Below, one piece after another: positions 30,677 to 38,601 of a stretch of DNA of 51,884 nt. Under the pieces are notes generated by a model, which saw only the letters and a list, made by a program, of their open reading frames with translations, made no database searches and was not told the origin of the DNA. The position numbers and the translations under genes were made by a program. Within the stretch, counting starts at the first letter, position 1, and every line of letters starts with the position of its first letter. Source of the stretch: Clostridiales bacterium (GTDB taxonomy: Bacteria > Bacillota > Clostridia > Oscillospirales > Oscillospiraceae); the NCBI GenBank assembly GCA_022785125.1, contig JALFRA010000030.1:1-51884 (forward strand), read 5' to 3'.

Positions 30677-30706
30677 TTGCAATTCTTTATACCGCTGTGG
30701 TATAAT
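30677..30706 (+). promoter_or_regulatory. Promoter and likely autoregulatory operator of the TetR gene
   Basis: -35 TTGCAA (30677-30682), 18-base spacer, -10 TATAAT (30701-30706). The palindrome TTATACC, GCTGT, GGTATAA (30687-30705) overlaps the spacer and -10. This is where a TetR-family repressor would block its own promoter. Confidence 0.7.
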
Positions 30707-30707
30707 A

Positions 30708-30761
30708 AGCGCAAAGCCGCAGATGTGCGGCTGTGCATTTTATGCATCTGCCCTTTGCGCT
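30708..30761 (+). other. Three-way-junction-like mRNA leader
   Basis: Outer stem AGCGCAAAG / CTTTGCGCT encloses two hairpins, GCCGC/GCGGC and TGCAT/ATGCA. It begins just after the -10 and lies 75 bases before the coding start. It could be a structured leader or part of the operator region; no known riboswitch was recognised. Confidence 0.45.
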
Positions 30762-30835
30762 GCAAAAGGCAGGTTGTGCTTGTTACACCATGGCCGAGCC
30801 GACAGAGCCGGCTTTCACGAGAGGAGGTGTGCCCA

Positions 30836-31396
30836 TTGACTCCCAGCACCAAACTTGCGCTCGCCAATTCTCTGCGGCGTCTGCTGCAGAAGAAGTTTCT
30901 GGATGACATTACCGTCAAGGAGATCGTGGAGGACTGTGAAGTCAACCGGCAGACCTTCTATTATCATTTCCAGGATATCTATGACCTGCTCCACTGGTCT
31001 CTGGAGCATGAGACCGCTGAAGTTCTGCAGCCCTGCACCTCCTGGCAGGAGGCTCTGATGACGACCTTTCGTTACATACAGGAAAACCACGTCATCATCT
31101 ATCATATCTACCGCTCCAGCGGCCGGGAGCATCTGGACTGCCAGTTCTTTACCATGTCCCGTGCCCTGACCACCCGGCTTCTGGACGCCGCCGCTGAGGG
31201 TCTTGTTCTATCGGAGCGGGATCGGGAATTTCTCATGGATTTTTATATGTATGCCTTGGCCGGTACCATGCTGGGCTGGCTGGCCGACGACATGAAAGAG
31301 GAACCCTCTGAGTTAGCCGCTCGTATCAGCTTTTTGCTGGAAGATGAATTCCGTCGGGTGGCTCAGCGCTTTTCCTCATCCGGGTCCCCCTCATAA
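30836..31396 (+). CDS. TetR/AcrR-family transcriptional regulator (DhaS-like)
   Basis: A 186-residue regulator with an N-terminal helix-turn-helix (ITVKEIVEDCEVNRQTFYYHF) and a C-terminal ligand domain of the kind seen in DhaS-like members. TTG at 30836 is chosen because GGAGG lies eight bases upstream; no ATG fits. The neighbouring antiporter gene starts 178 bp downstream behind its own promoter, so the main visible target is its own promoter at 30677-30706. An intrinsic terminator (GCGGGAACTGT/ACAGTTCCCGC) follows. Confidence 0.88.
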   Translation: MTPSTKLALANSLRRLLQKKFLDDITVKEIVEDCEVNRQTFYYHFQDIYDLLHWSLEHETAEVLQPCTSWQEALMTTFRYIQENHVIIYHIYRSSGREHLDCQFFTMSRALTTRLLDAAAEGLVLSERDREFLMDFYMYALAGTMLGWLADDMKEEPSELAARISFLLEDEFRRVAQRFSSSGSPS

Positions 31397-31416
31397 CCCA
31401 TCCATTTACATTCCTG

Positions 31417-31454
31417 GCGGGAACTGTTTTAGACAGTTCCCGCTAAAAATTTTT
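31417..31454 (+). terminator. Intrinsic terminator after the TetR gene
   Basis: Arms GCGGGAACTGT (31417-31427) and ACAGTTCCCGC (31433-31443), loop TTTAG, followed by TAAAAATTTTT. Confidence 0.8.
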
Positions 31455-31513
31455 CTTGTTTATTTTTCAGGATGTACCGGGGTGGAGGGCTAAAATTCTA
31501 TCCAGGTTGACAG

Positions 31514-31542
31514 TTGACTTTTTAACCAAACCAAACTACTAT
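31514..31542 (+). promoter_or_regulatory. Promoter of the cation/proton antiporter
   Basis: -35 TTGACT (31514-31519), 17-base spacer, -10 TACTAT (31537-31542), about 30 bp before the coding start. A TTGACA seven bases earlier may compete. Confidence 0.7.
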
Positions 31543-31573
31543 TTATAGTGCATTTTAGCCATATTGGAGAGGA

Positions 31574-32869
31574 GTGGTAGATACGAGTTATCATTTTCTG
31601 TTTGAAATTGCGGTCATCCTGCTGAGCACCAAGGTCCTTGGGATCGTCACGAAACGCTTTGCATTGCCCCAGGTCGTCGGCGCCCTGTTGGCGGGACTGC
31701 TATTGGGCCCGGCCATGCTGGGCGTACTGCAGGAAACCACGCTGATGGACCAGCTGGCCGAACTGGGCGTCATCGTTCTCATGTTCAACGCCGGTCTGGA
31801 AACCGACCTGGGTGAGCTGAAAAAGGCAGGCGCATCCGCCTTTATCATTGCCCTCATCGGCGTGTTGGTTCCGCTGGCAGGCGGCTTCGCGCTGGCCTGC
31901 TTCTTTAACTCCGGGACAGAAGCCTTTCTGCAGAACGTCTTTATCGGCGTCATTCTGACCGCCACCTCCGTCAGCATCACAGTGGAGACCCTGAAGGAGA
32001 TCGGAAAACTGTCCACTCGCTCCGGCAACGCCATCCTGGGAGCCGCCATCATCGACGACGTGCTGGGTATCGTAGCCCTCACCATCATCACCAGTATGTC
32101 CGGCACCGGCGCCAACGTGCTGATGGTTCTGCTGAAGATCATGGCCTTTTTTGCCATCAGCGTGGTGGTGTGGATCGTGCTTCATCGGACGGTAGAGTGG
32201 TGGTTCAGGCGATACGACCGGGATAAGCGCCGGTTTGTGGTCATCTCCTTTGCCTTTTGCCTGCTATACGCCTATTTTGCCGAGGAAGTATTCGGTGTGG
32301 CCGACATCACCGGCGCTTACATTGCCGGCCTGATTTTTGCCAAAACCCCTCGTGTGGCCTACTTGCAGGATCGGTTCGATACCCTGTCCTACACACTGCT
32401 TTCCCCCATCTTCTTTGCCAGCCTCGGCTTGAAGGTGGTGCTGCCCAAAATGAGCGCCTCCATCATCCTGTTCTCCGTCCTGCTGATCCTGCTGGCCGTG
32501 GCCTCCAAGGTGGTGGGCTGTGGACTGGGCGCCAGACTGTGCCGCTACTCCGGTCAGGACGCCCTCCGCATCGGCGTAGGTATGATCTCCCGTGGTGAGG
32601 TCGCCCTGATCGTGGCCAACAACGGTATCGCTGCAGGGCTGATGAACGACAACTTCTTTGGCCCCGTGGTGCTGATGGTCATTGCAACCACCATCCTCAC
32701 CCCCATCCTGCTCAAGCTGGTCTACCATGGCAAGGAAAAGGATTACAGCGACCTGCAGGAGAGCGAACTGGTCAACCGCTACGAAGACGCTGCAGCCTTC
32801 GATCTGGCCTCTCAGGCCCTGCTGGAAGATCACGAACGACTCCGCGATATCGCTCAGAAAAAGAAATAA
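31574..32869 (+). CDS. Cation/proton antiporter (CPA2, KefB/NapA-like)
   Basis: A 431-residue membrane protein with about twelve segments and CPA2 features: LGIVTKRFALPQVVGALLAG, LIVLMFNAGLE-like glutamate motif (VLMFNAGLETDL), ILGAAIIDDVLGIVAL with the paired aspartates needed for ion exchange, and GMISRGEVALI. It exchanges Na+ or K+ for protons. No TrkA domain is attached. GTG at 31574 follows GGAGAGGA closely; a start a few codons further in is possible. Confidence 0.9.
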   Translation: MVDTSYHFLFEIAVILLSTKVLGIVTKRFALPQVVGALLAGLLLGPAMLGVLQETTLMDQLAELGVIVLMFNAGLETDLGELKKAGASAFIIALIGVLVPLAGGFALACFFNSGTEAFLQNVFIGVILTATSVSITVETLKEIGKLSTRSGNAILGAAIIDDVLGIVALTIITSMSGTGANVLMVLLKIMAFFAISVVVWIVLHRTVEWWFRRYDRDKRRFVVISFAFCLLYAYFAEEVFGVADITGAYIAGLIFAKTPRVAYLQDRFDTLSYTLLSPIFFASLGLKVVLPKMSASIILFSVLLILLAVASKVVGCGLGARLCRYSGQDALRIGVGMISRGEVALIVANNGIAAGLMNDNFFGPVVLMVIATTILTPILLKLVYHGKEKDYSDLQESELVNRYEDAAAFDLASQALLEDHERLRDIAQKKK

Positions 32870-32872
32870 GAA

Positions 32873-32912
32873 AAGAACGGCTCCGCTGCAGCGGAGCCGT
32901 TCTTATTTTTTG
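32873..32912. terminator. Bidirectional terminator between the antiporter and DUF4358 genes
   Basis: A 32-bp perfect palindrome, AAGAACGGCTCCGCTG / CAGCGGAGCCGTTCTT, followed by ATTTTTTGG on the plus strand. Confidence 0.9.
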
Positions 32913-32916
32913 GAAA

Positions 32917-33399
32917 TCAGCCCTTCAGATAGCTGTTGTACAGCTCCACCAGCTCGTCCTGCTGGGGAGAGATAATGAGCCGCACATAGACGCCGTCCCG
33001 TTTGACCTCGCTCTTTTCCACAATGGCATACTGGTCGGGCAGATAGTTGTTAAACTCATTGCGGCGGGCGTCCAGCCGGCTCTGCAGCTTGCTCTCCACC
33101 GTCTTGGCGCTGTCCTCATCCTTGGCCTTCACAAGAACGATCTCCTTGGCGGTGATACCATCCGCCGCGAGGTTGGCGGCAAAGGCCTCCATATCCTCGC
33201 CCTGGATGCCGTAGAAGTTGAGCATATCATCCTGGCTCAGTTGAATACCGCCCTCAATAGGAGCCTTCTCCAGCATGGCCTCCATCACCTTTGATACGTC
33301 CATATCGGCGGTCTTTGTCCCGCCGCCGCAGCCGGCGGCGCCAATGGCCATCACGGCCGCCAATGCCAGCAGCAGTACGCTGCGTACTTTCTGACTCAT
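32917..33399 (-). CDS. DUF4358 lipoprotein
   Basis: A 160-residue lipoprotein: signal peptide with lipobox IGAAGC near residue 24, a glycine linker, then a DUF4358 domain (MDVSKVMEAMLEKAP, EAFAANLAADGITAKEIVLV, LQSRLDARRNEFNNYLPDQY, VYVRLIISPQQDELVELY). Function is unknown. It precedes the SLH-SGNH gene's 3' end by 44 bp in the same direction, so the two may share a transcript. Confidence 0.9.
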   Translation of the reverse strand: MSQKVRSVLLLALAAVMAIGAAGCGGGTKTADMDVSKVMEAMLEKAPIEGGIQLSQDDMLNFYGIQGEDMEAFAANLAADGITAKEIVLVKAKDEDSAKTVESKLQSRLDARRNEFNNYLPDQYAIVEKSEVKRDGVYVRLIISPQQDELVELYNSYLKG

Positions 33400-33443
33400 A
33401 TGATCACCTTTCCGCGGTTTTTACCGCACTGTTTTCCGTCCGG

Positions 33444-34748
33444 TCAGCCGCCCTGCCGGGCGGCTGCGTCCTGTTTCAAATAATCAACCCAGATCCGGCA
33501 GGCTTCATCGGTAAAGTGCATACCCATGCCGGAGGCGTCACTGCAATAGGCCGAGGGCAGATAGCCCTCCTCATCAGTGAGCACCGAGGCGATGTCCACA
33601 TAGTAGTAGCCGTTGCGGTCGCACATCTCCTTCAGCTTCTCATTGTACAGCCGCAGGTTGGCGTTGTTGAGCACTTTTTTCTCGTTGCCTTTGTGGATGG
33701 GAGTTGCCGACTGGACAAAAATCTCCAGATCGGGAGTCTTTTCCTTGATAAGCTTGAGCAGCGTCTCCATATTCGCCACCGAACCGTCCACACCGTACAT
33801 TCCAACGTCATTCATACCCAACAGGATATAGAGCTTTTTGGCGCCGCAGGCATGGATGGAATCCTCCAGCCGCATCTTGGTGCCCTGGTAGAGTGGATGG
33901 ACCGACTCGTCGCTTACCTCCCAAAGAGCGTTGCCGCTGCCCAGACTTCCGGCCGTGAGGAACTGGGCCTTGCCCAGGTAGTCCGGATCGCTCTGGCGCG
34001 TCTTGGTCACATATCCGGTCAGTTTCAGGGATACCGAGTCACCCACAAAGACCGCATCGTCAAACCAGGCCCACTCGTCCTCCGGCACTGCTGTAGAGAT
34101 CGTAGGGGTATCGCCCCCCTTTCCGTCGATCTTTCCAGCCAGATCCAGCGTCTTATAGAGAAGCGTGGCGGTCTCACTGCGGGTCACCAGCTGATGGGGA
34201 GCAAGAAGTCCGTCCCCGGTGCCGCTGACGATGCCCCGGGCGTACAGATCCCCGATGGCTGCCAAAGCCCAGCCGCTTACGCTGTCCACATCCTGGAAAT
34301 CTGCCAATCCCCCTGACAGTCCATCCCGCTGCTCCACACCGAACAGCGGCAGCGCCCGCCACAGGAACGTAAAGGCCTGTTCCCGGTCCAGGGATGCCGC
34401 AGGGGAGAAGGTGGTCTCAGAGGTCCCCTGCGAGACCCCCTGTTCCACCGCCCAGCCCACCGCCTGATAGCATGAGTCCTCCGGGCGTACATCTGTAAAA
34501 TTGGGGGACGCTCCGGCGGGGCTCCCCGCCGCCCGCCACAGGCTGAGCACAAAGTCACCCCGGTTGATCTGGACCTCCCCGAGGAAATTTCCTGTCTTGG
34601 TGATATACATCACATCGTGCTCCACCATGTAGGACACATAGGGGTAGGACCAATGGTCCTGCGCCACATCCTGAATGGTGGTTCCGGAAGAGCCGCCGGT
34701 CATCAACGCCCCGGCCAATAAAAATGCGACCACTTGTTGGATCAGCAT
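33444..34748 (-). CDS. Secreted SLH-domain SGNH/GDSL hydrolase
   Basis: A 434-residue exported protein. A signal peptide is followed by three SLH repeats (about 30-195) and a C-terminal SGNH hydrolase: block I VFVGDSVSLKL with catalytic serine, block III-like LLGMNDVG, and the Asp-His pair near GMHFTDEACRIW. It is likely a wall-anchored esterase or deacetylase acting on envelope polymers. SLH repeats at the N-terminus contrast with their C-terminal place in the nucleotidase at 28071. Confidence 0.88.
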   Translation of the reverse strand: MLIQQVVAFLLAGALMTGGSSGTTIQDVAQDHWSYPYVSYMVEHDVMYITKTGNFLGEVQINRGDFVLSLWRAAGSPAGASPNFTDVRPEDSCYQAVGWAVEQGVSQGTSETTFSPAASLDREQAFTFLWRALPLFGVEQRDGLSGGLADFQDVDSVSGWALAAIGDLYARGIVSGTGDGLLAPHQLVTRSETATLLYKTLDLAGKIDGKGGDTPTISTAVPEDEWAWFDDAVFVGDSVSLKLTGYVTKTRQSDPDYLGKAQFLTAGSLGSGNALWEVSDESVHPLYQGTKMRLEDSIHACGAKKLYILLGMNDVGMYGVDGSVANMETLLKLIKEKTPDLEIFVQSATPIHKGNEKKVLNNANLRLYNEKLKEMCDRNGYYYVDIASVLTDEEGYLPSAYCSDASGMGMHFTDEACRIWVDYLKQDAAARQGG

Positions 34749-34949
34749 ATTGTTCCCTCCTGCTGTAATTTGGCTTCAGTGTATCAGATTTTTCAAGTTC
34801 CGTCCAGAGAAAGAGGAAGAATCTTTTTACTCTATATTCCTTTTTTGCCACAGTGATACAAACTGTGCCTTCAATACCATTGCAGCCCAATGGGTTGAAC
34901 CCTTTTCTTTATACTTCTTACGATTTTATGATGAGCCGGAGCAAAACGC

Positions 34950-34989
34950 AAACAGGAGGGGCGCGCCTTTGAGGCGGCCCCTCCTGTTT
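34950..34989 (-). terminator. Intrinsic terminator of the class A PBP gene
   Basis: Arms AAACAGGAGGGGC and GCCCCTCCTGTTT at 34950-34962 and 34977-34989. On the minus strand TTTGCGTTTTGC follows. The PBP stop is 14 bp away. Confidence 0.8.
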
Positions 34990-35002
34990 CAGGTTGTTCC
35001 GG

Positions 35003-37666
35003 TTACCCGGCAGGAACGTAGGGTTCCTCCGGCGGCGTCTCCCCCGGCGATGGTGCCGGCGACGGGGTCACACCAGGCTCTGTTGTCTCTCCTCCGGACC
35101 CGCCTGTGTCCGTAGGCTCCGGAGGAACCGTGGGATAGGTGGCCGGGTTGGTAGGATCAAAGCCGGGCCACTGCTCCTGGGTTGGCCAGGTGGACTGATC
35201 CTCCAGCCGGAAGGTGGAGGGATCGTAAGCATCAGGCTCCGGCGGCTTTGGCGCGGAAGTGTGGACGGTGCAGCTGCCCTGAGACTCCAGATATGCCTTG
35301 GTATACTGGCTGCCGCTATCATCGCTGATAAGCACGCCGATGGATTTCACTGTACCTGCGGCAATCCCCAGCGCCTCGTTGGCCTCACGGGGGCAATGCT
35401 CTCCAGCCAGATGATACAGCCCCTCGATGGGATTGCCGTCAGCGCCCAGAATGGGAGATTCCGTGCAGACGTCCACCATGGTGTGCTTGTCGCAGTTCTC
35501 CACGGGAACATCCTCCGAGAAGAGATACATCTGGAAGACCCGATCCCCTCTGGGATCGCTGAGGCAGGCCTCGGTGGCCCGCAAGCCGCTGTCTTTACAG
35601 ATCTGTACGGGAGTCAGCCCGCTGGCCTGGGTAAAGTTCTTGTTGTCCAGGCCCTGGTGGACCTGACTCATAACCTTCTGCCACAGCACCGCGGCAGGGT
35701 TGTTGCTGGCGTAAATGCGTTCAGGGGTCTTGTATCCCACCCATACCGCCGCAGTGTAGTAGGGTGTGTAGCCCACAAACCAGCGGTCATTGTTGGCGGT
35801 GGTGGAACCGGTCTTACCGGCTACCGTCATGCCCGAGATACGGGCGGCGGTACCGGTACCATTGCTCACCACATTCTTGAGCATCTGATTCATATAATAG
35901 GTGGTTTTAGTGGAGAGGATTGCCTCGCTTTGGATATCAGTATGGTCCAGCAGCACCTCTTCCACCCCGTTTACCTCACGGGTGACCTTGGTATAGGTGC
36001 GGGGCTCGACATATACTCCGTCCCGGGGAAACACCGAGTAAGCGGCCGCCATATCCATAACGCTGACACCGTGGGTCAGACCACCCAGGGCCAGCTGGCT
36101 GGAGCCATAGTCGTTCTTGACCTCACCGTTACTGAGATAGGACTCCTCCAGATTGATGTGGAACTTCTGCTCCACAAAGTCGAAGGACGTCTCAGCACCC
36201 ATCTCCTCCAGGATACGCACCGCCACAGGGTTGGAGGACACCTCCACGGCGGTATTCACGGTAATGTTGCCCCGGTAGGTCTGGGGATTATTCAGGGGCC
36301 AGTTCTTTCCATTGAGTACCCGCACCGGTTCATCGGCATAGACCGAGGCCGGGGTGATCATACCCAGCTCAATGGCGGGCGCATAGACCGACAGGGGCTT
36401 GATGGACGAACCAGGCTGACGGACGGTGCCGCTGGCCATGTTGAGCACACGGTTGGCAGTCTTTTCTCCCAGGGCGCCCGCCAGGCCTACCACGTTGCCC
36501 TGGGGGTCAATGATCACAATGGAGGACTGAATATCCTGTCCTTTCTTGGAGGGGAGCTTCAAACTGCTCTGGTCATAGTATACCGACTCCACAATGGACT
36601 GGATACGGGTGTCCACACAGGCGTAGATCTTCAGGCCGCCGGAGTACACCATGTTCTCCGCCAGCTGCTCAGAGTAGCCGAATTCTTTCACCAGATCGTT
36701 GATCACATCGGTGATGACCTGTTCATCGTACCAGTTGTAAATGGTACTGGGCTTCTTTTCATCTTCGCTGCGGGTGAACACCAGTTCCTCCGCCACAGCC
36801 TGGTCATACTCCTCCTGAGAGATCATGCCCAGGTCCAGCATCTTCCAAAGCACCAGTTCCTGGCGCTGCTTATTGCGCTCCCGGCCGGTGGTGACATCCC
36901 CGGTCTCCTCATTGGTGATGCGAATATTGGAGTTTGGACCATAAAGTGTGGGGTTATTGGTGATGCTGATGAGGCTGGCACACTCGGCCAGGCTCAGCTG
37001 AGATACATCCTTGCCGAAGTAGTTTTCGGCGGCGGTGGCTACACCGTAACAGTTGTCTCCCAAATAGATGAGGTTCAGATACCACTCCATGATCTGTTCT
37101 TTGGAATAGGTGGCGTCAAAGTCCAAAGCGGTAAAGATCTCCAGGATCTTTCGCTTGACGGTGACGTCATCGTACTGGGTGGCGTTCTTGATGAGCTGCT
37201 GGGTGATGGTGGAACCGCCCTGGATATCCTTTCCGGTAAACATGAGCAGCACGCCGTTGAGGGTACGTTTCCAGTCCACGCCGTTGTGCTTCAGGAATCG
37301 CTCATCCTCGATGGCGATGGTGGCGTTGACCAGGTTCTCCGGGATCTGATCGTAGGTCACCTTCTTCCGGTTCTCTGTACCATGAAGGGAAAGATGTTCC
37401 TCGTATTCGCCCGTCTCGGGATTCATATAATAGATGTTGCTGGTTAGGTTCATATCAAAATTGGCATCCAGATGAGCCTGGGGCAGGATGACCGTTTTGA
37501 TATAGACCATGGCAAAGCAGAAGAGGATGATCCCGGTGATCAGCATGACCAGCAGGAAGGTCCCCAAGACCTTGCCCGCGATCCCCAGGATGTGCTTTCC
37601 GGGACTGTAGGGCTTTTCATTCCGGCGCCTGGGCGGCCGGGGACTTTGATTGGATCTTGACGGCAA
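35003..37666 (-). CDS. Class A penicillin-binding protein (PBP1A-like)
   Basis: An 887-residue bifunctional peptidoglycan synthase. A basic N-terminus and one membrane segment precede the GT51 transglycosylase domain (catalytic Glu in AIEDERFLKHNGVD, about 120; GGSTITQQLIKN) and the transpeptidase domain with SSIKPLS (about 420), SSN and KTGST (about 617). The C-terminus is a long Pro/Thr/Gly-rich tail. TTG at 37666 is chosen since GGAGG lies eight bases upstream; an earlier in-frame reading to 37711 lacks a site. Confidence 0.93.
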   Translation of the reverse strand: MPSRSNQSPRPPRRRNEKPYSPGKHILGIAGKVLGTFLLVMLITGIILFCFAMVYIKTVILPQAHLDANFDMNLTSNIYYMNPETGEYEEHLSLHGTENRKKVTYDQIPENLVNATIAIEDERFLKHNGVDWKRTLNGVLLMFTGKDIQGGSTITQQLIKNATQYDDVTVKRKILEIFTALDFDATYSKEQIMEWYLNLIYLGDNCYGVATAAENYFGKDVSQLSLAECASLISITNNPTLYGPNSNIRITNEETGDVTTGRERNKQRQELVLWKMLDLGMISQEEYDQAVAEELVFTRSEDEKKPSTIYNWYDEQVITDVINDLVKEFGYSEQLAENMVYSGGLKIYACVDTRIQSIVESVYYDQSSLKLPSKKGQDIQSSIVIIDPQGNVVGLAGALGEKTANRVLNMASGTVRQPGSSIKPLSVYAPAIELGMITPASVYADEPVRVLNGKNWPLNNPQTYRGNITVNTAVEVSSNPVAVRILEEMGAETSFDFVEQKFHINLEESYLSNGEVKNDYGSSQLALGGLTHGVSVMDMAAAYSVFPRDGVYVEPRTYTKVTREVNGVEEVLLDHTDIQSEAILSTKTTYYMNQMLKNVVSNGTGTAARISGMTVAGKTGSTTANNDRWFVGYTPYYTAAVWVGYKTPERIYASNNPAAVLWQKVMSQVHQGLDNKNFTQASGLTPVQICKDSGLRATEACLSDPRGDRVFQMYLFSEDVPVENCDKHTMVDVCTESPILGADGNPIEGLYHLAGEHCPREANEALGIAAGTVKSIGVLISDDSGSQYTKAYLESQGSCTVHTSAPKPPEPDAYDPSTFRLEDQSTWPTQEQWPGFDPTNPATYPTVPPEPTDTGGSGGETTEPGVTPSPAPSPGETPPEEPYVPAG

Positions 37667-37742
37667 AAATGACACCTCCGTATTGGGTAAGCAGGCTTTT
37701 GCTCCTGCCATCTACAACTAAAGCTTACAGAGAATCGATGCT

Positions 37743-37770
37743 ATTATATCACGTTCTCACCTGTTGTCCA
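37743..37770 (-). promoter_or_regulatory. Promoter of the PBP gene
   Basis: Minus strand -35 TGGACA (37765-37770), 16-base spacer, -10 TATAAT (37743-37748), about 75 bp before the TTG start. Confidence 0.65.
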
Positions 37771-37833
37771 CCCTCTTTCCCGGCTTTTTTGTATCCATTC
37801 CGTGATTCAAAAAAATTTTAGCCTGTCCTGCTC

Positions 37834-37862
37834 TTGCATTTTGCTCCGCTACAAGCTACAAT
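37834..37862 (+). promoter_or_regulatory. Promoter of the DUF1292 gene
   Basis: -35 TTGCAT (37834-37839), 17-base spacer, -10 TACAAT (37857-37862), about 20 bp before the coding start. Confidence 0.7.
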
Positions 37863-37883
37863 AGAGACGACACTGAGGAAGGT

Positions 37884-38216
37884 ATGGTGCCATCTATGAG
37901 TGAAGAATTTGGTCCCGATTTTATCACCGTCACCGATGAAGAGGGCAATGAGTTTGAGTTGGAGCACGTCGATACCCTGGACTACAACGGCCACACCTAC
38001 ATGGCCTTTTTCCCCGCCATCCAGGGCGAGGAACAGGACGGCGGCGTGGAAGAGGTTGATCTGGACGATGAAGAAAACGGCCTCATCATTCTGAAGGTAG
38101 TTCAGGTGGACGGCGAGGATCAGCTCTCCACCCTGGACAGCGACGAGGAGCTGGAACTGGTCTATCAGCAGTTTATGGAAGCTCTCTTCGCTGACGAGGA
38201 CGAGGAACATTCCTGA
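37884..38216 (+). CDS. DUF1292 protein (YrzB-like)
   Basis: A 110-residue very acidic protein of the DUF1292 family: FITVTDEEGNEFELEHVDTL, HTYMAFFPA, ENGLIILKVVQVDGEDQL and a C-terminal EELELVYQQFMEALF. In Bacilli the relative yrzB sits beside ruvX. Here ruvX is 4 kb downstream, so the neighbourhood is partly conserved. It is soluble with unknown function. ATG at 37884 follows GAGGAAGG; ATG at 37896 is the alternative. Confidence 0.9.
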   Translation: MVPSMSEEFGPDFITVTDEEGNEFELEHVDTLDYNGHTYMAFFPAIQGEEQDGGVEEVDLDDEENGLIILKVVQVDGEDQLSTLDSDEELELVYQQFMEALFADEDEEHS

Positions 38217-38219
38217 ACC

Positions 38220-38458
38220 TGATTCCTGCTCGGTGCGTGACGGGTTTTATTTAAACCCACATTTCTGAAACGGGACGCCCCCCTCATGGTGCGGACTGCA
38301 GGCCTCCCGGCGCCCCTTCGAGGGACAGCTGGAAGTTGGAAGCAACGAAACACCATGGAGGCGACCCACCTGCCATTTCGTGCAGGTTTTAAATGGATCC
38401 GCACGGCCAGAGCGGGGCCCCCACGAAACTGTGGTTTCGTGGGGTTTTCTTATATCCG
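38220..38458 (+). ncRNA. ssrS: Likely 6S RNA with its terminator
   Basis: This 385-bp gap has no gene but strong RNA features. CCTCATGGTG (about 38280) pairs with CACCATGGAGG (about 38353) around an open central region, giving a rod with an internal bubble as in 6S RNA. GGTTTTATTTAAACC is a local hairpin. The end is an intrinsic terminator (CCCCACGAAAC / GTTTCGTGGGG followed by TTTTCTT). In Bacillus subtilis a 6S gene lies next to the tcdA homologue yrvM; here tcdA is 1.8 kb downstream. The assignment rests on shape and context. Confidence 0.5.
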
Positions 38459-38493
38459 CAAATCTGAACAAAGTGTAAAACTGGTTTTTAGAC

Positions 38494-38522
38494 TTGAAAG
38501 ACAGGCCCTTTTCCTGTATAAT
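38494..38522 (+). promoter_or_regulatory. Promoter of the parvulin-type foldase gene
   Basis: -35 TTGAAA (38494-38499), 17-base spacer, -10 TATAAT (38517-38522), about 80 bp before the ATG. Confidence 0.75.
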
Positions 38523-38601
38523 ACAGGCTTGTCTATACAGATTTGGATGTACAGCCACCCTGCCGACGGCAGGAACATTGACGAGAGGACTGAAGCAACA
38601 A

